Source of the DNA: Euglena gracilis
Taxonomy: Eukaryota > Euglenozoa > Euglenophyceae > Euglenales > Euglenaceae
NCBI GenBank assembly: GCA_900893395.1
Contig: CAAHFI010477330.1
Location: 1 to 24,642, forward strand
Reading direction: 5' to 3'
Length of the DNA: 24,642 bases
Made by a program: the position numbers and the translations under genes. This document shows positions 1 to 11,586 of the stretch, piece by piece. Each line of letters begins with the position of its first letter. The first letter of the stretch is position 1. Below the pieces are notes generated by a model. It did no database searches. It was not told the origin of the DNA and saw only the letters and a program-made list of their open reading frames with translations.

Positions 1-1027
1 CCGACGGGCTCCGGGTCCCGCTGGGCGTCCCCGTCCCGCTGAGAGCAGGCTGCCCGCCGCGTCCCGCTGGCCGTCACGCTGCGGCTGGCCGTCCGAGTGG
101 CGCTGCGGGCTGGGCTGGGCGTCCCGCTGAGGCTGGCGGAGGCCGACCCCGTGCGCCCACACTGGCGCTGCCGGACGCACTGCGTGTCGGCGTCGGCGTG
201 CGCTCGCGCTGCCCGAGGCCGTCCCCGTCCGCGCCCGGCGTCGGGGACACCGACGCCGTCAGGCTCGCCGAGGGCGTCCCGCTGGCCGTCGCCCGCTCCG
301 GCTGGCCGTGGGCGTCGCGCTCTGACCCCGCTCCGGCTCGGCGTCCGCTCAGGCTGGGGCTGCACGTCCCACTCGCCGAGGCACCGCCGCTCCCTCCCAC
401 GACAGAGAGAGCGTGCCCGATGGCCAGCCCGGAGCCCCCCGTCCCTCCCACACCCTGCCCCCGCCGCCCCTCCGCTGCTGTGCCCCTGTGGGACCTTCCT
501 CCAACTTGGCGGGCAGTGCTCACCCACAAAACGTGCCCCGGGGTCTTGAAAGCGGCAACGGATAAAACCAAAGCGAGGAGTGCCCTTCCGTGAGCCCTCT
601 CGGCTGGAGGGGAGGCTGCCAAACAGGGCTGGGAGGAAAGTCCCGTTCTCTCACACACTCACCCACGCGCTAAAGGTAAAAAAAGGAATGCGGTGCTTTC
701 TGGCAACTCTCACCGGTACAGTTCTCGGCGTGGCAGATGGCAGAACGTGCAAACGGCAATCACAACGGTGTGGCAGCTTCTTCTTCACGAGAAACTGCGG
801 GGGGTGCTTTTCTTCCACCAGCCACTTGCTACTGACGCTCCACCCCAACAGGAACCCCAAAACAACATGCACCGCGGCAACCAGGGGGGTCAAATAACAG
901 GAAAATGAACAGACAACACACAGTGGTCGCTCGTCTTGGGTCAGAGCGCAACAGGGACCGTTTCGGGTAAAAAGGCAATCGAAAGCATCACCACCATTTC
1001 GGAACTTGGAAGGGGGGGAAATAGGCA
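1..1027 (+). repeat. Partial unit at the left edge (3' about 1030 bp)
   Basis: The window opens inside the hexamer-phased tract, about 220 bp into a unit, and continues through the C-rich tract and the lower-GC segment to the next landmark. Many one-base gains and losses separate it from central copies. It carries the 'GCAACAGGG' form near 950, like the array centre, and a 'GACGCTCC' form near 834. The A-run near 675 is preceded by an additional 'aaggt'-like segment. The left boundary of the array lies outside the window. Confidence 0.93.
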
Positions 1028-2240
1028 GTGCATGTCTCCCCTCCCCCACCTGGCAGGGTGGAGCCGGCTGCTCGGGTTGGGCTGGCAGAGCCGCTGCTGC
1101 TGCGTGTCCGCGTGGGCTCCGGCGTGGGGCTCGCGCTGGGCGTGGCGCTGGCCGACGGCGACCGGCTGCCGCTCCCACTCGGCGTCCGCGGACAGCGAGG
1201 GACGGGCTGCCGCCGCCCGAAAGACTGCCGCTGGCCGACGGGCTCTCCCGCTGGGCGTCCCGTCCGCTGACAGTCAGGCTGCCGCCGGCGTCCCGCTGGC
1301 GCTCACGCTGCGGCTGGCGTCCGAGTGCGCTGCGGGCTGGGGCTGGGCGTCCCGCTGAGGCTGGCGGAGGCCGACCCCGCCGCCCACACTGGCTGCTGCC
1401 GGACGCACTGGCGCGCGTGCGGTCGGCGCGCTCGCGCTGCCCGAGGCCGTCCCCGTCCGCCCGGCGTCGGGGACACCGACGCCGTCAGGCTCGCCGAGGC
1501 GTCCCGCTGGCCGTCCCGCTCCGGCGGCCGTGGCGTCGCGCTCCTGACCCGCTCCGGCTCGGCGTCCGCTCAGGCTGGGGCTGCACGTCCCACTCGCCGA
1601 GGCACCGCCGCTCCCGCTCCACGACAGAGAGAGCGTGCCCGATGGGCCCAGCCGCTCCCTCCCTCCCACCCCCGCCCCGCCGCCCCGCTGCTGTGCCCCT
1701 GTGGGACCTTCCTCCAACTTGGCGGGCAGTGCTCACCACAAAAACGGCCCGGGGTCTTGAAAAGCGGCAACGGATAAAACAAACCGAGGAGTGCCCTTCC
1801 GTGAGCCCCTCTCGGCTGGAGGGAGGCTGCCCAAACAGGGCTGGGAGGAAAGTCCCTGTTCTCTCACACCACATTCCTACCCAAAGCTAAAAAAAGGAAT
1901 GCGGTGCTTTCTTGCAAACTTCTCACCGGTACAGTTTCTCGGCGTGCAGATGGCAAGAACGTGCAAAACGGCAATCACAAGGTGTGGTAGCTTCCTTCTC
2001 ACGAGAAACTGCGGGGGCTTTCTTCCACCACCACTTGGCTACTGAACCCTCCACCCCAACCAGGGAACCCCAAAACAACATGCACCGCGGCAACCAGGGG
2101 GTCAAATAACAGGAAAATGAACAGACAACACACAGTGGTCGCTCGTCTTGGGTCAGAGCGGCAGAGGGACCGTTTCGGGTAAAAAGGCAATCGAAAGCAC
2201 ACACCCACCATTTCGGAACTTGGAAGGGGGGGAAATGGCA
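1028..2240 (+). repeat. Array unit 1 (1213 bp)
   Basis: Complete unit, about 40 bp shorter than central copies through dispersed one-base losses. It carries edge-type variants: 'GAACCCTCC' near 2043 in place of central 'GAACGCCTCC', and a 'GCAGAGGG' form near 2161 in place of 'GCAACAGGG'. In its hexamer tract it has 'GACAGTC' near 1268 where most copies read 'GAGAGTC', a difference shared with unit 15. Confidence 0.93.
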
Positions 2241-3462
2241 GTGCATGTCTCCCCTCCCCACCTGCAGGGTGGAGCCGTGCTCGGGTTGGCTGGCAGAGCC
2301 GCTGCTGCTGCGTGTCCGCGTGGGCTCCGGCGTGGGGCTCGCGCTGGGCGTGGCGCTGGCCGACGGCGACCGGCTGCCGCTCCACTCGGCGTCCGCGGAC
2401 AGCGAGGCGACGGGCTGCCGCCGCCCGAAAGACTGCCGCTGGCCGACGGGCTCCGGGTCCCGCTGGCGTCCCCGTCCCGCTGAGAGTCAGGCTGCCCGCC
2501 GGCGTCCCGCTGGCGCTCACGCTGCGGCTGGCCGTCCGAGTGCGCTGCGGGCTGGGCTGGGCGTCCCGCTGAGGCTGGCGAGGCCGACCCCGTGCCCCAC
2601 ACTGGCGCTGCCGGACCACTGCGCGTCGGCGTCGGCGTGCCGCTCGCGCTGCCCGAGGCCGTCCCGTCCGCCCCGGCGTCGGGGACACCGACGCCGTCAG
2701 GCTCGCCGAGGGCGTCCGCTGGCCGTCCCGCTCCGGCTGGCCGTGGGCGTCGCGCTCCTGACCCCGCTCCGGCTCGGCGTCCGGCTCAGGCTGGGGCTGC
2801 ACGTCCCACTCGCCGAGGCACCGCCGCTCCCGCTCCACGACAGAGAGAGCGTGCCCGATGGGCCAGCCGGCTCCCCGTCCCTCCACCCCTGCCCCTGCCG
2901 CCCCTCCGCTGCTGTGCCCCTGTGGACCTTCCTCCAACTTGGCGGGCAGTGCTCACCACAAAACGTGCCCGGGGTCTTGAAAAGCGGCAACGGATAAAAC
3001 AAACCGAGGAGCCTTCCCGTGAGCCCCCTCCGGCTGGAGGGAGGCTGCCCAAACAGGGCTGGGAGGAAAGTCCGTTCTCTCACACCAACATTCCTACCCA
3101 AAGTAAAAAAAGGAATGCGGTGCTTTCTGCGAACTTCTCACCGGTACAGTTTCTCGGCGTGGCAGATGGCAAGAACGTGCAAAACGGCAATCACAACCGG
3201 TGCAGGCTTCTTTCACGAGAAACTGCGGGGGGGGCTTTCTTCCACCAGCCACTTGGCTACTGAACCCCTCCACCCCAACCAGGGAACCCCAAAACAACAT
3301 GCACCGCGGCAACCAGGGGGGTCAAATAACAGGAAAATGAACAGACAACACACAGTGGTCGCTCGTCTTGGGTCAGAGCGGCAGCAGGACCGTTTCGGGT
3401 AAAAAGGCAATCGAAAGCATCACACCACCATTTCGGAACTTGGAAGGGGGGGGAAATAGGCA
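2241..3462 (+). repeat. Array unit 2 (1222 bp)
   Basis: Complete unit with many single-base losses in G- and C-runs. It has the edge-type 'GAACCCCTCC' near 3261 and an intermediate 'GCAGCAGG' near 3381 at the site that separates edge and centre copies. The hexamer tract, C-rich tract and lower-GC segment are all present in normal order. Confidence 0.93.
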
Positions 3463-4672
3463 GTGCATGTCTCCCCTCCCACCTGGCAGGGTGGAGCCGG
3501 CTGCTCGGGTTGGCTGGCAGAGCCGCTGCTGCTGCGTGTCCGCGTGGGCTCCGGCGTGGGCTCGCGCTGGGTGCGCTGGCCGACGGCGACCGCTGCCGCT
3601 CCCACCGGCGTCGCGGACAGCGAGGCGACGGGCTGCCGCCGCCGAAGACTGCCGCTGGCCGACGGGCTCCGGGTCCGCTGGCGTCCCCGTCCCGCTGAGA
3701 GTCAGGCTGCCCGCCGGCGTCCCGCTGGCGCTCACGCTGCGGCTGGCCGTCCGAGTGCGCTGCGGGCTGGGGCTGGGCGTCCCGCTGAGGCTGGGGAGGC
3801 CGACCCCGTGCCGCCCACACTGGCGCTGCCGGACGCACTGCGCGTCGTCGGCGTGCCGCTCGCGCTGCCCGAGGCCGTCCCCGTCCGCCCCGGCGCGGGG
3901 ACACCGACGCCGTCAGGCTCGCCGAGGGCGTCCCGCTGGCCGTCCCGCTCCGGCTGGCCGTGGGCGTCGCGCTCCTGACCCCGCTCCGGCTCGGCGTCCG
4001 GCTCAGGCTGGGGCTGCACGTCCCACTCGCCGAGGCACCGCCGCTCCGCTCCACGACAGAGAGAGCGTGCCCGATGGGCCCGCCGGCTCCCCGTCCCTCC
4101 CACCCCTGCCCTGCCGCCCCCGCTGCTGTGCCCCTGTGGGACCTTCCTCCACTTGGCGGGGCATGCTCACCACAAAACGTGCCCGGGTCTTGAAAAGCGG
4201 CAACGGATAAAACAAACCGAGGAGTGCCCTTCCGTGAGCCCCCTCGGGCTGGAGGGGAGGCTGCCCAAACAGGGCTGGGAGGAAAGTCCCGTCTCTCACA
4301 CCACATTCCTACCCAAAGGCTAAAAAAAGGAATGCGGTGCTTCTGCAACTTCTCACCGGTACAGTTTCTCGGCGTGGCAGATGGCAAGAACGTGCAAAAC
4401 GGCAATCACAACCGGTGTGGCAGGCTTCCTTACGAGAAACGCGGGGGGTGCTTTCTTCCACCAGCCACTTGGCTACTGAACCCTCCACCCAACCAGGGAA
4501 CCCCAAAACAACATGCACCGCGGCAACCAGGGGGTCAAATAACAGGAAAATGAACAGACAACACAGTGGTCGCTCGTCTTGGTCAGAGCGGCAGAAGGGA
4601 CCGTTTCGGGTAAAAAGGCAATCGAAAGCATCAACCCACCATTTCGGAACTTGGAAGGGGGGGAAATAGGCA
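3463..4672 (+). repeat. Array unit 3 (1210 bp, shortest complete unit)
   Basis: Shortest complete copy. Losses are concentrated in the first part of the hexamer tract (about 3555-3680) and in the C-rich tract. It carries edge-type variants: 'GAACCCTCC' near 4478 and 'GCAGAAGGG' near 4591, the same as units 18 and 19 at the opposite end. Confidence 0.93.
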
Positions 4673-5910
4673 GTGCATGTCTCCCCTCCCACCTGGCAGG
4701 GTGGAGCCGGCTGCTCGGGGTTGGGCTGGCAGAGCCGCTGCTGCTGCGTGTCCGTGGGCTCCGGCGTGGGGCTCGCGCTGGGCGTGGCGCTGGCCGACGG
4801 CGACCGGCTGCCGCTCCCACTCGGCGTCGCGGACAGCGAGGGCGACGGGCTGCCGCCGCCGAAAGACTGCCGCTGGCCGACGGGCTCCGGGTCCCGCTGG
4901 GCGTCCCCGTCCCGCTGAGAGTCAGGCTGCCCGCCGGCGTCCCGCTGGCGCTCACGCTGCGGCTGGCCGTCCGAGTGCGCTGCGGGCTGGGGCTGGGCGT
5001 CCGCTGAGGCTGGCGGAGGCCGACCCCGTGCCGCCCACACTGGCGCTGCCGGACGCACTGCGCGTCGGCGTCGGCGTGCCGCTCGCGCTGCCGAGGCCGT
5101 CCCCGTCCGCCCCGGCGTCGGGGACACCGACGCCGTCAGGCTCGCCGAGGGCGTCCCGCTGGCCGTCCCGCTCCGGCTGGCCGTGGGCGTCGCGCTCCTG
5201 ACCGCTCCGGCTCGGCGTCCGGCTCAGGCTGGGGCTGCACGTCCCACTCGCCGAGGCACCGCCGCTCCCGCTCCACGACAGAGAGAGCGTGCCCGATGGC
5301 CCAGCCGGCTCCCCGTCCCTCCCCACCCTGCCCCCTGCCGCCCCTCCGCTGCTGTGCCCCTGTGGGACCTTCCTCCAACTTGGCGGGGCAGTGCTCACCA
5401 AAAACGTGCCCCGGGGTCTTGAAAAGCGGCAACGGATAAAACAAACCGAGGAGTGCCCTTCCCGTGAGCCCCTCTCGGGCTGGAGGGGAGGCTGCCCAAA
5501 CAGGGCTGGGAGGAAATCCCGTTCTCTCACACCACATTCCTACCAAAGGCTAAAAAAAGAATGCGGTGCTTTCTGCGAACTTCTCACCGGTAGTTTCTCG
5601 GCGTGGCAGATGGCAAGAACGTGCAAAACGGCAATCACAACCGGTGTGGCAGGCTTCTTTCACGAGAAACTGCGGGGGTGCTTTTCTTCCACCAGCCACT
5701 TGGCTACTGAACGCCTCCACCCCAACCAGGGAACCCCAAAACAACATGCACCGCGGCAACCAGGGGGTCAAATAACAGGAAATGAACAGACAACACACAG
5801 TGGTCGCTCGTCTTGGGTCAGAGCGGCAACAGGGACCGTTTCGGGTAAAAAGGGCAATCGAAAGCATCACACCAACCATTTCGGAACTTGGAAGGGGGGG
5901 GAAATAGGCA
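4673..5910 (+). repeat. Array unit 4 (1238 bp)
   Basis: Transitional in position. It is the first complete unit from the left with the centre-type pair 'GAACGCCTCC' (near 5709) and 'GCAACAGGG' (near 5826). It still has several one-base losses, including 'GGTAGTTTC' near 5589 where other copies have 'GGTACAGTTTC'. Confidence 0.94.
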
Positions 5911-7150
5911 GTGCATGTCTCCCCTCCCCACCTGGCAGGGTGGAGCCGGCTGCTCGGGTTGGGCTGGCAGAGCCGCTGCTGCTGCGTGTCCGCGTGGGCT
6001 CCGGCGTGGCTCGCGCTGGGCGTGGCGCTGGCCGACGGCGACCGGCTGCCGCTCCCTCGGCGTCGCGGACAGCGAGGGCGACGGGCTGCCGCCGCCCGAA
6101 AGACTGCCGCTGGCCGACGGGCTCCGGGTCCCGCTGGGCGTCCCCGTCCCGCTGAGAGTCAGGCTGCCCGCCGGCGTCCCGCTGGCGCTCACGCTGCGGC
6201 TGGCCGTCCGAGTGCGCTGCGGGCTGGGGCTGGGCGTCCCGCTGAGGCTGGCGGAGGCCGACCCCGTGCCGCCCACACTGGCGCTGCCGGACGCACTGCG
6301 CGTCGGCGTCGGCGTGCCGCTCGCGCTGCCCGAGGCCGTCCCCGTCCGCCCCGGCGTCGGGGACACCGACGCCGTCAGGCTCGCCGAGGGCGTCCCGCTG
6401 GCCGTCCCGCTCCGGCTGGCCGTGGGCGTCGCGCTCCTGACCCGCTCCGGCTCGGCGTCCGGCTCAGGCTGGGGCTCACGTCCCACTCGCCGAGGCACCG
6501 CCGCTCCCGCTCCACGACAGAGAGAGCGTGCCGATGGGCCCAGCCGGCTCCCCGTCCCTCCCACCCCTGCCCCCTGCCGCCCCCTCCGCTGCTGTGCCCC
6601 TGTGGGACCTTCCTCCAACTTGGCGGGGCAGTGCTCACCACAAAACGTGCCCCGGGTCTTGAAAAGCGGCAACGGATAAAACAAACCGAGGAGTTCCGCT
6701 TCCCGTGAGCCCCCTCTCGGGCTGGAGGGGAGGCTGCCCAAACAGGGCTGGGAGGAAAGTCCCGTTCTCTCCACACCACATTACCCAAAGGCTAAAAAAA
6801 GGAATGCGTGCTTTCTGCAACTTCTCACCGGTACAGTTTCTCGGCGTGGCAGATGGCAAGAACGTGCAAAACGGCAATCACAACCGGTGGGCAGGCTTCT
6901 TCTCACGAGAAACTGCGGGGGGGGTGCTTTTCTTCCACCAGCCACTTGGCTACTGAACCCCCACCCCAACCAGGGAACCCAAAACAACATGCACCGCGGC
7001 AACCAGGGGGCAAATAACAGGAAAATGAACAGACAACACACAGTGGTCGCTCGTCTTGGGTCAGAGCGGCAACAGGGACCGTTTCGGGTAAAAAGGCAAT
7101 CGAAAGCATCACACCACCATTTCGGAACTTGGAAGGGGGGGAAATAGGCA
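5911..7150 (+). repeat. Array unit 5 (1240 bp)
   Basis: Complete unit with mixed variants: 'GCAACAGGG' near 7071 (centre type), 'GAACCCCCACC' near 6955 (edge-like) and a single 'CACCACC' form before 'ATTTCGG' near 7111. The hexamer tract is close to the central consensus apart from shortening at 6006 and 6056. Confidence 0.94.
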
Positions 7151-8397
7151 GTGCATGTCTCCCCTCCCCACCTGGCAGGGTGGAGCCGGCTGCTCGGGGT
7201 TGGGCTGGCAGAGCCGCTGCTGCTGCGTGTCCGCGTGGGCTCCGGCGTGGGCTCGCGCTGGGCGTGGCGCTGGCCGACGGCGACCGGCTGCCGCTCCCAC
7301 TCGGCGTCGCGGACAGCGAGGGCGACGGGCTGCCGCCGCCCGAAAGACTGCCGCTGGCCGACGGGCTCCGGGTCCCGCTGGGCCCCGTCCCGCTGAGAGT
7401 CAGGCTGCCCGCCGGCGTCCCGCTGGCGCTCACGCTGCGGCTGGCCGTCCGAGTGCGCTGCGGGCTGGGGCTGGGCGTCCCGCTGAGGCTGGCGGAGGCC
7501 GACCCCGTGCCGCCCACACTGGCGCTGCCGGACGCACTGCGCGTCGGCGTCGGCGTGCCGCTCGCGCTGCCCGAGGCCGTCCCCGTCCGCCCCGGCGTCG
7601 GGACACCGACGCCGTCAGGCTCGCCGAGGGCGTCCCGCTGGCCGTCCCGCTCCGGCTGGCCGTGGGCGTCGCGCTCCTGACCCCGCTCCGGCTCGGCGTC
7701 CGGCTCAGGCTGGGGCTGCACGTCCCACTCGCCGAGGCACCGCCGCTCCCGCTCCACGACAGAGAGAGCGTGCCCGATGGGCCCAGCCGGCTCCCCGTCC
7801 CTCCCACCCCCTGCCCCCTGCCGCCCCTCCGCTGCTGTGCCCCTGTGGGACCTTCCTCCAACTTGGCGGGGCAGTGCTCACCACAAAACGTGCCCCGGGG
7901 TCTTGAAAAGCGGCAACGGATAAAACAAACCGAGGAGTGCCCTTCCCGTGAGCCCCCTCTCGGGCTGGAGGGAGGCTGCCCAAACAGGGCTGGGAGGAAA
8001 GTCCCGTTCTCTCACACCACATTCCTACCCAAAGGCTAAAAAAAGGAATGCGGTGCTTTCTGCGAACTTCTCACCGGTACAGTTTCTCGGCGTGGCAGAT
8101 GGCAAGAACGTGCAAAACGGCAATCACAACCGGTGTGCAGCTTCTTTCTCGAGAAACTGCGGGGGTGCTTTTCTTCCACCAGCCACTTGGCTACTGAACG
8201 CCTCCACCCCAACCAGGGAACCCCAAAACAACATGCACCGCGGCAACCAGGGGGGTCAAATAACAGGAAAATGAACAGACAACACACAGTGGTCGCTCGT
8301 CTTGGGTCAGAGCGGCAACAGGGACCGTTTCGGGTAAAAAGGCAATTGAAAGCATCACACCAACCATTTCGGAACTTGGAAGGGGGGGAAATAGGCA
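7151..8397 (+). repeat. Array unit 6 (1247 bp)
   Basis: First copy with near-consensus length. It carries centre-type 'GAACGCCTCC' near 8198 and 'GCAACAGGG' near 8315. At 8347 it reads 'CAATTGAAAG' where the other copies read 'CAATCGAAAG', one of the few clear substitutions in a central copy and of CpG-to-TpG type. Confidence 0.95.
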
Positions 8398-9647
8398 GTG
8401 CATGTCTCCCCTCCCCACCTGGCAGGGTGGAGCCGGCTGCTCGGGGTTGGGCTGGCAGAGCCGCTGCTGCTGCGTGTCCGCGTGGGCTCCGGCGTGGGGC
8501 TCGCGCTGGGCGTGGCGCTGGCCGACGGCGACCGGCTGCCGCTCCCACTCGGCGTCGCGGACAGCGAGGGCGACGGGCTGCCGCCGCCCGAAAGACTGCC
8601 GCTGGCCGACGGGCTCCGGGTCCCGCTGGGCGTCCCCGTCCCGCTGAGAGTCAGGCTGCCCGCCGGCGTCCCGCTGGCGCTCACGCTGCGGCTGGCCGTC
8701 CGAGTGCGCTGCGGGCTGGGGCTGGGCGTCCCGCTGAGGCTGGCGGAGGCCGACCCCGTGCCGCCCACACTGGCGCTGCCGGACGCACTGCGCGTCGGCG
8801 TCGGCGTGCCGCTCGCGCTGCCCGAGGCCGTCCCCGTCCGCCCCGGCGTCGGGGACACCGACGCCGTCAGGCTCGCCGAGGGCGTCCCGCTGGCCGTCCC
8901 GCTCCGGCTGGCCGTGGGCGTCGCGCTCCTGACCCCGCTCCGGCTCGGCGTCCGGCTCAGGCTGGGGCTGCACGTCCCACTCGCCGAGGCACCGCCGCTC
9001 CCGCTCCACGACAGAGAGAGCGTGCCCGATGGGCCCAGCCGGCTCCCCGTCCCTCCCACCCCCTGCCTGCCGCCCCCTCCGCTGCTGTGCCCCTGTGGGA
9101 CCTTCCTCCAACTTGGCGGGGCAGTGCTCACCACAAAACGTGCCCCGGGGTCTTGAAAAGCGCAACGGATAAAACAAACCGAGGAGTGCCCTTCCGTGAG
9201 CCCCCTCTCGGGCTGGAGGGGAGGCTGCCCAAACAGGGCTGGGAGGAAAGTCCCGTTCTCTCACACCACATTCCTACCCAAAGGCTAAAAAAGGAATGCG
9301 GTGCTTTCTGCGAACTTCTCACCGGTACAGTTTCTCGGCGTGGCAGATGGCAAGAACGTGCAAAACGGCAATCACAACCGGTGTGGCAGGCTACTTTCTA
9401 CGAGAAACTGCGGGGGTGCTTTTCTTCCACCAGCCACTTGGCTACTGAACGCCTCCACCCCAACCAGGGAACCCCAAAACAACATGCACCGCGGCAACCA
9501 GGGGGGTCAAATAACAGGAAAATGAACAGACAACACACAGTGGTCGCTCGTCTTGGGTCAGAGCGGCAACAGGGACCGTTTCGGGTAAAAGGCAATCGAA
9601 AGCATCACACCAACCATTTCGGAACTTGGAAGGGGGGGAAATAGGCA
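8398..9647 (+). repeat. Array unit 7 (1250 bp)
   Basis: Near-consensus unit with an intact hexamer tract and centre-type variants. Its pyrimidine stretch near 9390 reads 'GGCTACTTTCTACGAG', with one substitution relative to its neighbours. The C-rich tract near 9057 is two to three C shorter than in the following unit. Confidence 0.95.
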
Positions 9648-10901
9648 GTGCATGTCTCCCCTCCCCACCTGGCAGGGTGGAGCCGGCTGCTCGGGGTTGG
9701 GCTGGCAGAGCCGCTGCTGCTGCGTGTCCGCTGGGCTCCGGCGTGGGGCTCGCGCTGGGCGTGGCGCTGGCCGACGGCGACCGGCTGCCGCTCCCACTCG
9801 GCGTCGCGGACAGCGAGGGCGACGGGCTGCCGCCGCCCGAAAGACTGCCGCTGGCCGACGGGCTCCGGGTCCCGCTGGGCGTCCCCGTCCCGCTGAGAGT
9901 CAGGCTGCCCGCCGGCGTCCCGCTGGCGCTCACGCTGCGGCTGGCCGTCCGAGTGCGCTGCGGGCTGGGGCTGGGCGTCCCGCTGAGGCTGGCGGAGGCC
10001 GACCCCGTGCCGCCCACACTGGCGCTGCCGGACGCACTGCGCGTCGGCGTCGGCGTGCCGCTCGCGCTGCCGAGGCCGTCCCCGTCCGCCCCGGCGTCGG
10101 GGACACCGACGCCGTCAGGCTCGCCGAGGGCGTCCCGCTGGCCGTCCCGCTCCGGCTGGCCGTGGGCGTCGCGCTCCTGACCCCGCTCCGGCTCGGCGTC
10201 CGGCTCAGGCTGGGGCTGCACGTCCCACTCGCCGAGGCACCGCCGCTCCCGCTCCACGACAGAGAGAGCGTGCCCGATGGGCCCAGCCGGCTCCCCGTCC
10301 CTCCCACCCCCTGCCCCCTGCCGCCCCTCCGCTGCTGTGCCCCTGTGGGACCTTCCTCCAACTTGGCGGGGCAGTGCTCACCACAAAACGTGCCCCGGGG
10401 TCTTGAAAAGCGGCAACGGATAAAACAAACCGAGGAGTGCCCTTCCCGTGAGCCCCCTCTCGGGCTGGAGGGGAGGCTGCCCAAACAGGGCTGGGAGGAA
10501 AGTCCCGTTCTCTCACACCACATTCCTACCCAAAGGCTAAAAAAAGGAATGCGGTGCTTTCTGCGAACTTCTCACCGGTACAGTTTCTCGGCGTGGCAGA
10601 TGGCAAGAACGTGCAAAACGGCAATCACAACCGGTGTGGCAGGCTTCTTTCTACGAGAAACTGCGGGGGGTGCTTTTCTTCCACCAGCCACTTGGCTACT
10701 GAACGCCTCCACCCCAACCAGGGAACCCCAAAACAACATGCACCGCGGCAACCAGGGGGTCAAATAACAGGAAAATGAACAGACAACACACAGTGGTCGC
10801 TCGTCTTGGGTCAGAGCGGCAACAGGGACCGTTTCGGGTAAAAAGGCAATCGAAAGCATCACACCAACCATTTCGGAACTTGGAAGGGGGGGAAATAGGC
10901 A
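9648..10901 (+). repeat. Array unit 8 (1254 bp)
   Basis: Consensus-length unit in the best-resolved part of the array. It has the 'long-run' state at two sites ('GGCGGGGCAG' near 10366 and 'GCCCCGGGGTC' near 10392) together with 'CTTCTTTCTACG' near 10645. Its C-rich tract has the same pattern as units 6, 12 and 13. Confidence 0.96.
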
Positions 10902-10973
10902 GTGCATGTCTCCCCTCCCCACCTGGCAGGGTGGAGCCGGCTGCTCGGGGTTGGGCTGGCAGAGCCGCTGCTG

Positions 10974-11507
10974 CTGCGTGTCCGCGTGGGCTCCGGCGTG
11001 GGGCTCGCGCTGGGCGTGGCGCTGGCCGACGGCGACCGGCTGCCGCTCCCACTCGGCGTCGCGGACAGCGAGGGCGACGGGCTGCCGCCGCCCGAAAGAC
11101 TGCCGCTGGCCGACGGGCTCCGGGTCCCGCTGGGCGTCCCCGTCCCGCTGAGAGTCAGGCTGCCCGCCGGCGTCCCGCTGGCGCTCACGCTGCGGCTGGC
11201 CGTCCGAGTGCGCTGCGGGCTGGGGCTGGGCGTCCCGCTGAGGCTGGCGGAGGCCGACCCCGTGCCGCCCACACTGGCGCTGCCGGACGCACTGCGCGTC
11301 GGCGTCGGCGTGCCGCTCGCGCTGCCCGAGGCCGTCCCCGTCCGCCCCGGCGTCGGGGACACCGACGCCGTCAGGCTCGCCGAGGGCGTCCCGCTGGCCG
11401 TCCCGCTCCGGCTGGCCGTGGGCGTCGCGCTCCTGACCCCGCTCCGGCTCGGCGTCCGGCTCAGGCTGGGGCTGCACGTCCCACTCGCCGAGGCACCGCC
11501 GCTCCCG
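10974..11507. repeat. Hexamer-phased GC tract inside the unit (reference copy)
   Basis: These 534 bp divide into 89 consecutive hexamers without a phase slip. In 81 of the 89 the fifth base is A or T (about 66 T, 15 A), while the base three positions on is G or C in 87 of 89; most other positions are G or C. The pattern can be written SSSSWS, phase-shifted here as SWSSSS. Similar sub-blocks recur at multiples of six: 'GGCGTCCCGCTG' at 11169, 11229 and 11385 (60 and 216 bp apart), with a related block at 11133. This points to a degenerate hexanucleotide repeat as ancestor. It recurs at the same place in every unit. Confidence 0.85.
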
Positions 11508-11548
11508 CTCCACGACAGAGAGAGCGTGCCCGATGGGCCCAGCCGGCT

Positions 11549-11586
11549 CCCCGTCCCTCCCACCCCTGCCCCCTGCCGCCCCCTCC
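11549..11586 (-). other. Predicted G-quadruplex-forming tract (minus strand, one per unit)
   Basis: The plus strand is a C-rich run of C4, C3, C4, C5 and C5 blocks separated by one to five bases. The minus strand therefore has at least five G-runs with short loops, which meets the usual intrastrand G-quadruplex rule; the plus strand could form an i-motif. The same tract occurs in each unit (for example near 436-472, 7795-7830 and 19027-19061) with one- or two-base changes in run length. Structure is predicted from sequence only. Confidence 0.65.

Noticed and set aside
8133-9644. 503-codon plus-strand open frame and many other long frames on both strands
   Set aside because: Several frames are open at once over the same DNA, the products are low-complexity, and the frame changes between copies with homopolymer length. 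This is expected of GC-rich DNA with few stops.
10800-10880. tRNA or other RNA polymerase III gene in the lower-GC segment
   Set aside because: No paired A-box and B-box with cloverleaf potential; 'GGCAATCGAAAGC' is only a loose B-box look-alike.
10918-10932. 'ACCTGGCAGGG', identical to part of the 5' end of U1 snRNA
   Set aside because: Only 11 bases match; the rest of U1 and its Sm site are absent.
10970-10985. CTG/CAG trinucleotide expansion
   Set aside because: Only three to four consecutive GCT units, constant in nearly all copies; not an expansion.
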